Shown: piece after piece, positions 56,598 to 64,000 of the stretch
Numbering within the stretch: the stretch's first letter is position 1
Layout of the letters: each line of letters begins with the position of its first letter
NCBI GenBank assembly: GCA_034440575.1
Contig: JAOTOL010001558.1
Coordinates: forward strand, 622,501-686,500
Length of the DNA: 64,000 nucleotides
Reading direction: 5' to 3'
DNA from: Imbricaverruca yamaguchii
Lineage: Eukaryota; Arthropoda; Thecostraca; Neoverrucidae
Program-made: the position numbers and the translations under genes
The notes under the pieces: generated by a model
The model's database searches: none
The model's input: only the letters and a program-made list of their open reading frames with translations
What the model was told of the DNA's origin: nothing

Positions 56598-58345
56598 ACG
56601 GCTTAGCGGACGTGATTCGGAGTCATGGCTCGCGAGAGGTGCCAAGGTATACGCAGGTCGAATCTCCACCAGCACCTCGTTTGACATATGTCGTCATTGA
56701 TTTGTTTGGAAACAATGTTTTGGATCTATTGATCGAAGTCAGCTTGGACACGGAGCTTGTCGCTATTACCACTCTGATCAAGTTGATACAAAAAAATATC
56801 ACAAGTTGTCATTACATAACACATTTAAATACCATTCACAAACAAACTGAAAAGAAAAGTGGAATGTTGAGCGGTGGGTCAATCTAACGATCGGCACGGG
56901 TGTCGCCTTGGTTGGCGGACAAAGAGCGGTCAGCTTCGACAGCTCAGGTGGCGGCACACTGTGCATAGCCGGCGCCAGGCAGCTGAACTACCGCACCACC
57001 TATCTCGGTACGAGACTGGGGACCGACCAAGCCGTAGTCCGGCCGGGTGGGGCGGTCTCGAGTCTCCGCCACAGTGGCAAGTCGGGCCGCCAGCGTAGCC
57101 AGGTGGAGTACTCTGTGCGCAACGCAGTGTGTTACGCAGTGTCTGACACGCAGCTGGGCTCTCCGCGCTGAGCAGACGCAGCATCCTCCGCATATCCGCA
57201 GCGTGAGCAACTTCTCTGCTGCCGAAACTGACCTTTGCCGCACAGTTAACTTCTTGAATGCGAGATGGCTTCTTCTGTGTTCCGTTTTCATACCCCACAG
57301 TGCGGTGCCAGATCTGAGAGCACCATGGCATTAACCAGTGTCCCGACAAAGGTCGGTGGCAGGTAACTTCGGTGGCGTGAGAGTCCCAGCCAAATCAGAG
57401 GTCTACAGTCATTCAGAAACATTTGGTTTCCATAATATGGATGGCATAACGACAGTGAAATCGTACAGCGAGGTGGAGTCAGTGCGCAACATCTCAGGGG
57501 CCGGTCCAACCGAGATGGGCTCGGCGGGCGTACCGCTACGCCTTGCCAACTCAGCATGTGCGAGACGAGCGGCGACAACCGCTGTCGTGAGCGGACGATC
57601 TGTCGCGGGGCACACCAGCTGTGAAACAGTGTGCACATGTCGGCACACCGCGTCACGCGCCGCACGAGTCCGCACGCTGAAGAGCACGACGACCATACTG
57701 GTCTCAGCAGCATCGTGGAGCGTGGCAGCCGATTGGGAACGTCTCGCCGCCCGGCCGACACGCTTCGCACAGGACACGCCACGTCGGGCACGAGCCCATT
57801 ACCGCTATGTCGAGACGGCAAACGAAGTTGTCGCAGCGGTCGCCGCCATCGTCGCATCGGTCATGGGCCCGCGCTACCGACAGCACGACTGGTCTCACAC
57901 TGCAGCAACGACAGCGCTCGAATGCATTCCACGCGGGTAATCATCCACAGAATCTCATGGTCGAGCGCTTCCATCACCGACTTCGCCAGACTGATGATTC
58001 CACCGTACCACACTTGAGGGGATAGCATCTCCTTGTTCAATTTTGCAGACACAACCTCGATCATAGGGCTGAACACAGGGCTGAATCGCAGGGCTGTGTG
58101 ATGTGCGACGCGCACTCGCCCTTACCTCGACTGCACGGCGCCAGAATGTAACTGTGCTCGAGTCGTAATCTTGTGCTGCTAAGTGTTGTAGATTACATCT
58201 CTGGCCATAAGCAGCGGTACAGTCGGGTAGGGGGACGCCTAAACAGTCACGCCGGCTCCTCTTTTCTAGGAAAAGCGAGCTACGAAAGTAAAAAGTTCAC
58301 CGCAATATTCATTTTTAATAGCGACTGATCAACAAATTTACCTCA
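56598..58345. other. GC-rich stretch, no gene recognised
   Basis: 56880-58130 is GC-rich, with open frames of up to 200 codons on both strands at once (57288-57857 minus and 57338-57940 plus). I recognised no domain and no splice context, so none is called. A diverged host exon cannot be excluded. Confidence 0.35.
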
Positions 58346-59128
58346 TTAACCCGCGCCTTCTCGGGGGAGGGGGCCGTTGACGACCCCCTAAGGTTTTCCG
58401 CGGACTGTAAAAGAACAGCGTGCGGTAACGCGCCGAAATTTGGTACACCATTCCCCACATCAATTTGGAATGTTGTCAACATTTTGAAGTCAGGTCATCT
58501 AGGGTCAACGAGTTAGTCAAGGTCAAGTGAGATCACCTCCAAAAAAGTTCAGCCGGTCGTCCCGCTTTAACGGATAAAGATATTTTGAATGAAACGTTCA
58601 GCGTTTGCTTATCTTTAGGGATGCAACAAAACGCACCAGAGGAATTTATCATTTTCCCCCGTTTTTGATTACCTATGTTTTGTATATTTGCACATTAGAG
58701 TTAAAATCGAAGATTCTGGCTAAAGCAAGCATTTTTTATTGGAGCAAGTTGACTTCGAACAACATTTTTGTATCCGCTCTACTCATTAGAAAAGGAAAAT
58801 TAAAGAAAACTTGAGCAAAAAAATGGAACTAAAAATTGATGTGGCCAAAAATTATATTTTCCAGGTCGATTTCGCTTTCCTTTTCTGATTTCAAACACTT
58901 TTTTCTTCAAATATCCCTCAAAATGAACCTCCCAGAGCCACAAACATGATAGAAGTAGTGAAACTCTGGGGTCCCTTGTGACTACTATTTGGGGAACACT
59001 TTTTGGGGGTGGTGCCTGGCAATACTTGTCGACATTTTCCGATGACACCTATTTCGTTTTCGTGCGACGCTTAGTTTGGAGATTAGAGGGGGACTCTATC
59101 GACCCCCCGGAGACGGGTGTAAGGATCT
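58346..59128 (+). mobile_element. TTAA-type MITE family A copy (about 783 bp)
   Basis: It begins TTAACCCGCGCCTTCTCGGG and ends CCCGGAGACGGGTGTAAGGAT. The interior aligns with 30372-31165 and 45050-45871 (TCTAGGGTCAACGAGTTAGT, CAGCCGGTCGTCCCGCTTTA, TTTCGTTTTCGTGCGACGCT). Confidence 0.85.
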
Positions 59129-59984
59129 GACAGGAGAGGCAGGGGCTAAGTTAGAAATTACAGCTGGACTACTGACAGGAAGTTCAGTCAAAAACCACCT
59201 ACGAACTGGTCGGCTTTCGTGCACAATCTCTGGCTACCTACCAGAAGTATTCAAGGCTTTCTAAGAAATTCCGGCTGTGCTTTCCGGACACGAGCCCCTT
59301 TCTAAGAATCCGGGATGTTTTTTTTTCTAATGGTCGCTGCAAGCCTAATGCTTGACAAGAATGTCACTCAATTAAATGGAAGTAGTGCTCAAGTACCACC
59401 TCGATCCACATCGAGCACTAAAACTCCACTCACTGGTGATCGCCAGCTGATCGATCCTAGATGGTGGAGGGCATGTTGATCGATATAAGCAGTACGGGGA
59501 CACCTATGTGCATTCCAGTCACTTACTGCTTAGCAAACGTAATGCAAACTGGCGAAATGCATGGCTAAGTCCATCTGTTCACAATTTGGTTCGGACAGCG
59601 AAAGCAGTATCAAGGCGTTTTCCAGAGGAAGTTAATACCATTCACTGCCGTATGCGCAATGTTATAAAATTAAACAATGTGGGACCACGTGACGAACGTT
59701 TTCAAGTTAGAGATACACGCTCATCCCCAACAAGACAGGATTGAAGCTTCGCACGCTGACAGGTGAGTGGCCACTTATAGCCGGTGTAGCCCGAAGCTCC
59801 AGTGATCACCCAACACAGGCCCATGCCGGACAGTCTACAGTGCCGACGCGTGGCAGCTATGTGTGATTCAACTCGCTGGCAAGGAGGAGGTGACAGTGCC
59901 CCAGCTATTGGTTCATGCAGACTGTGGCAATGCAAGGCATCGACGTCACGAGGCGAAGATCTTTCGATGCGACATGTTGCCTGC
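59129..59984. other. No feature recognised
   Basis: About 850 bp of unremarkable DNA before the 93-bp array. Confidence 0.45.
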
Positions 59985-61660
59985 CATGTACAGGATCTGG
60001 GCAGGGGGCTCCAGTGAGACGTTACGGACGGGGCGGAGGGGACTGCCGAGCCGAGGACCTGTCGGCGCGACACGCTACCTGCCATATGCAGGACCTGGAC
60101 AGGCGGCTCCAATGAGACTGTACGGACCGAGGGGACTGCCGAGCCGAGGACCTGTCGGCGCGACACGCTACCTGCCATATGCAGGACCTGGACAGGCGGC
60201 TCCAATGAGACTGTACGGACCGAGGGGACTGCCGAGCCGAGGACCTGTCGGCGCGACACGCTACCTGCCATATGCAGGACCTGGACACGGCTCCAATGAG
60301 ACTGTACGGACCGAGGGGACTGCCGAGCCGAGGACCTGTCGGCGCGACACGCTACCTGCCATATGCAGGACCTGGACCAGTGTCCTAAAATTACTTTACC
60401 ATTAACTGTGTGGATGAAGAGAGAAGTTGCTTGGGAATAGTGAAAGATTGGAAGAAAATGAAGGATCACCACTTAAGGATTAAACAATCGGAATGCCTTT
60501 AACTTCAGTCACATGATTTTGCATTTGTAGAGTTGTGTGTGTAATGACTGCCCACATGTAGCAAAATGGTAAAGCCTAAGACAGATGAAATAGACAAATC
60601 CATTAACTGTGAATTTCGGCACATGGTCAATTATTTAACTGACCTGGACAGGCGGCTCCAATGAGACTGTACGGACCGAGGGGACTGCCGAGCCGAGGAC
60701 CTGTCGGCGCGACACGCTACCTGCCATATGCAGGACCTGGACAGCGGCTCCAATGAGACTGTACGGACCGAGGGGACTGCCGAGCCGAGGACCTGTCGGC
60801 GCGACACGCTACCTGCCATATGCAGGACCTGGACAGGCGGCTCCAATGAGACTGTACGGACCGAGGGGACTGCCGAGCCGAGGACCTGTCGGTGCGACAC
60901 GCTACCTGCCATATGCAGGACCTGGACAGGCGGCTCCAATGAGACTGTACGGACCGAGGGGACTGCCGAGCCGAGGACCTGTCGGCGCGACACGCTACCT
61001 GCCATATGCAGGACCTGGACCAGTGTCCTAAAATTACTTTACCATTAACTGTGTGGATGAAGAGAGAAGTTGCTTGGGAATAGTGAAAGATTGGAAGAAA
61101 ATGAAGGATCACCACTTAAGGATTAAACAATCGGAATGCCTTTAACTTCAGTCACATGCATTTTGCATTTGTAGCAGTTGTGTGTGTAATGACTGCCCAC
61201 ACATGTAGCAAAATGGTAAAAGCCTAAGACAAGGATGAAATAGCACAAATCCATTAACTGTGAATTTTCAGGCCACATGGTCAATTATTTTACACTGACC
61301 TGGACAGGCGGCTCCAATGAGACTGTACGGACCGAGGGGACTGCCGAGCCGAGGACCTGTCGGCGCGACACGCTACCTGCCATATGCAGGACCTGGACAT
61401 GCGGCTCCAATGAGACTGTACGGACCGAGGGGACTGCCGAGCCGAGAACCTGTCGGCGCGACACGCTACCTGCCATATGCAGGACCTGGACAGGCGGCTC
61501 CAATGAGACTGTACGGACCGAGGGGACTGCCGAGCCGAGGACCTGTCGGTGCGACACGCTACCTGCCATATGCAGGACCTGGACAGGCGGTTCCATTGAG
61601 ACTGTACGGACCGAGGGGACTGCCGAGCCGAGGACCTGTCGGCGCGACACGCTCCCTGCC
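59985..61660. repeat. 93-bp minisatellite arranged in about 656-bp super-units
   Basis: The 93-bp unit starts GAGACTGTACGGACCGAGGG and has exact 93-bp spacing (60114, 60207). Three blocks of about four units (to 60380, 60641-61021, 61297-61660) are separated by copies of one 260-275-bp unique segment (60381-60640 and 61022-61296). Unit length divisible by three yields open frames on both strands (GPRGLPSRGPVGATRYLPYA); not a gene. Confidence 0.95.
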
Positions 61661-63249
61661 CGCCCTAACGTCTACCTTGTCCAATTTAGCAATGTCCAGC
61701 AACGAGGATCCAGCAATGGCCAGCCTGTGTCCAATTGATGATGCTTGCCCCTTCACTGGGTACAGGGGCTCCGCCATGTCGTAACCGTGTCGGAGAAATC
61801 GCAGTTTTCTTCTATGCAAAGCTCATAGGCTTCAATGTCAAATCCCAAGCACGTCTAGGATTGTCAACTTGATCCTCCTCATAGTGGCCGAACCCAGATT
61901 AAGTACCTATGGTCTTGGCTTCTCAGAAAAGATACAAAACGTCCAGGGACAGATCCATTTGCACGCCCCTTTCATCTGCAGCACCACAGAGACAATATGT
62001 TGATATAATCTGTGCTTTCAGAGATAAAACCCCGCAAATAAACGCCACAGCACATTGCAGGATTTACGGGTTTGGAGATGGTGCGAGGGTTGGGGGTGAG
62101 ATCGGAGGGGCGGGTATGACGGAGGGATGCACGTTATAACTACACAGCCTACAATGTACAACACGCTGCCTTGTGGGGAGGGGGTAGGGTGAGTCAACCT
62201 CAACCAAGTTATATTGCACACAACACGCTGCATCGACATTGTCACCGGACAGGTCGTCGTGCAGACCGCATTCAGACGTTGTCACACAGCCAGCCACCAG
62301 CCACGACCTTACACGTCCTAGGTGTGGTGGCGCCACCTGCAGCCTGAAGAGCAAGCACGGTCACTTTTGTTTTCAAGTTGCTTGGGTTAGATTATGAAAA
62401 AGTGCGCATGAGAAGCAAAATATTTCGAGCATTCTTCGAAACAAAAGCTAAAATTTCGTGAGCTCGTCATATTCAATTCTCTTCACTGACGATTTACAAA
62501 GATAAGATCTGACTGATAAAAACGCTTCCTAGGGTCCATGCTATTCCTATAGTTGTACGAGCATGCACATTTTTGGGGATCCAAGGTGATGACATCTCTC
62601 CTACAGAGACAGATGAACCCCCGGGTAAAACAGCGCATTCGCGACTGCGTCGAGGATTGCTTCAAACGACGACAGTAGGCCCGGTGCACGGGTCTTGGAC
62701 GCACCTAAGACGAACATATGGCCATCTGAGCGTAGGCAGCGTTGATCACGCCTGTGTCTGGTGCAAAGTCGGCACGGCGAGCGGCACCGTCGCCACAGCA
62801 GGGATTGCCAGGCTGTGTCGGCCTATACCGTGCCAGAGTTCGATTGGTCTGTCTGCCTCTGCCCGTCTGTCTGTTTCGTTGCTGTTTGACAAGGAAGTAA
62901 TACAAAACTATTTTTCTTCTATGAAAAAAAAACGTCATGTGGGTACCTAATTCAGGAAATGATTCCAGCAATATTGGGCTGTATGGCTGTGGAACAAAGC
63001 GTCTCACTCAAAATGGTTATTGGGTCTATGTACCATACTTGCCATGGGTGAAGACTTCTACAGGACAATTGCCACACCCAAACAAAAGTACGTGTGGCAT
63101 ACCACACAAATATCTCCCAAGCAAACTGTACAAAACATTGAGCCCGTTGATATCACAAAATCACAGAGCGCACCACCATCTTTGACCAACCCAATTCTGA
63201 TGGTGCTGAAGCAAGTTTCCAACACCCGATGCAGGCCAAACTTCTCCTA
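61661..63249. other. No feature recognised
   Basis: Mixed composition, no supported gene or repeat. Confidence 0.45.
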
Positions 63250-64000
63250 AGCGAATTTGATCTGCAATGTCAAGTGTGTGCAGTTGCAATGTCGCCAGCT
63301 GCGCGACCCTGACCCGACGCATTGCTTTGAGCCGACCCGACGCTCCGCCGACGTCGAACGGCGCGTCGAGAGACCAGCGGCCAGGCAACCGGCGTCTCGC
63401 CATTCGCCAAGGCCGTCCGCAGTCATGACCCGCACCGGTCTTGAAACCTGCCGACCGACCTGCCACCTGGTGGGGCGCGGTCGCGACGAGGTGCTGCCGG
63501 CGTGCATGACTGACCCAGATAGTGGGCGCCTATCGACCAGAGCCGTGCCGGCGGCCCAGACGCGCCGGTCGCCGACCCCGCGCGACATGGGCTGCCGCCG
63601 CCGCCGCCGCCGCCGCCACCGACGGCGGCGGCGGCGGCGGCGCGCGCACCGCCCGGCTCCGGCCGGCCGAGCCGGCGCGCCGCCCGACAAGGTCGCGCGC
63701 CCTGTTGCCAGGCCCACGCCGCCTGCGGCCGGTCGGCGACGAGGCCAGCACTTTCCCATGGTGCGTGCCAGCCGGGCCGGCGCGCGCCGGCCGCTGGTCG
63801 GACCCGACCGGCGCCGCGCACGTGCCGCACGCTCGTACCGACCGTCGCGTCCAGCGTGACGCGAGGGCCGCTGTCGCACGAGCGACACGTGCCGACGCCA
63901 GCGGCCGGGTCTGCGTGTGCGTGTGTCGGCGACGGCCGGCGTTTCTCGGTCAGGGGTGCGCGGGCGTGCGCTGACTGACCGGGTCGGCCAGGTCCGCATC
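63250..64000. promoter_or_regulatory. CpG-rich block, possible promoter or 5' region
   Basis: Very GC- and CpG-rich from about 63290 to the window edge, the most island-like part of the window. It lies upstream of the Pur-alpha exons, where that gene's promoter and first exon would be expected, but 22 kb away and without a confirmed exon. On the minus strand an ATG at 63589 gives MSRGVGDRRVWAAG; no phase-1 donor joins it convincingly to the exon at 41062. Frames of up to 250 codons on both strands reflect composition. Confidence 0.35.
63594..63648. repeat. Inverted trinucleotide tract (GCC)n to (GGC)n
   Basis: About eight GCC units run through CACCGAC into about seven GGC units, so one strand folds on itself as a GC-only hairpin. 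Confidence 0.9.

Noticed and set aside
57288..57940. Overlapping 189- and 200-codon frames on opposite strands as a host gene
   Set aside because: GC-rich DNA lowers stop frequency on both strands; no recognised domain, splice sites or repeat homology.
59863..61784. Proline/glycine-rich repeat protein (GPRGLPSRGPVGATRYLPYA units)
   Set aside because: The opposite strand is equally open, the frame shifts between blocks, and unique segments with stops interrupt it. Explained by a 93-bp minisatellite.
63247..63999. Arginine-rich 250-codon minus frame as a Pur-alpha first exon
   Set aside because: No donor in the needed phase and no Pur-alpha-like N-terminal sequence; composition explains the open frame.

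Overview
The window is eukaryotic, most likely arthropod and probably pancrustacean. It has short coding exons with GT/AG boundaries, introns of about 15 kb, many minisatellites, (TA)n tracts, TTAGG-like repeats, and relics of DNA transposons, SINE-like elements and a Penelope-like element. There is no bacterial gene organisation. The species cannot be named from the sequence.

One host gene is recognisable: a Pur-alpha (PURA-family) single-stranded nucleic-acid-binding protein on the minus strand. Four exons were found, at 41062-40947, 26234-26013, 11330-11103 and 9251-9063. Reading phase joins cleanly across all four. They give 250 codons containing the three PUR repeats and a stop codon. 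The 5' exon with the start codon was not identified; it lies above 41062, possibly outside the window. The protein ends in an unusual collagen-like Gly-Pro-Pro tail. A 137-bp block containing most of the last exon and its splice acceptor is repeated without a difference at 6871-7007.

Layout from left to right: 1-6470 is the gene's 3' flank, with (TA)n tracts, a 76-bp-arm foldback and a decayed 2.5-kb DNA transposon (1137-3650). 6818-9062 holds the duplicated last exon and a CpG-rich 3' region. 9063-11330 holds the last two exons. 11331-26012 is an intron carrying a hAT-type MITE placed 20 bp from the splice acceptor, two large 27-bp minisatellite arrays, a higher-order repeat array (21.9-23.2 kb) and SINE-like elements. 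26013-26234 is the exon for the second PUR repeat, with a 33-bp array abutting its acceptor. 26235-40946 is an intron with TTAA-flanked MITEs and two more hAT MITE copies, one nested inside a TTAA MITE with a target duplication. 40947-41062 encodes the first PUR repeat. 41063-64000 lies upstream of the recognised exons and holds more minisatellites, a Penelope-like GIY-YIG fragment between 64-bp inverted repeats, a roughly 2-kb foldback element, more MITEs and a CpG-rich right end.

The most notable pattern is the relation between the Pur-alpha splice acceptors and tandem repeats. Next to two exons, the intron is a minisatellite whose units copy the acceptor itself, so the introns contain many decoy CAG/G sites. 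The apparent long open frames in these arrays are products of a unit length divisible by three and are not annotated as genes.
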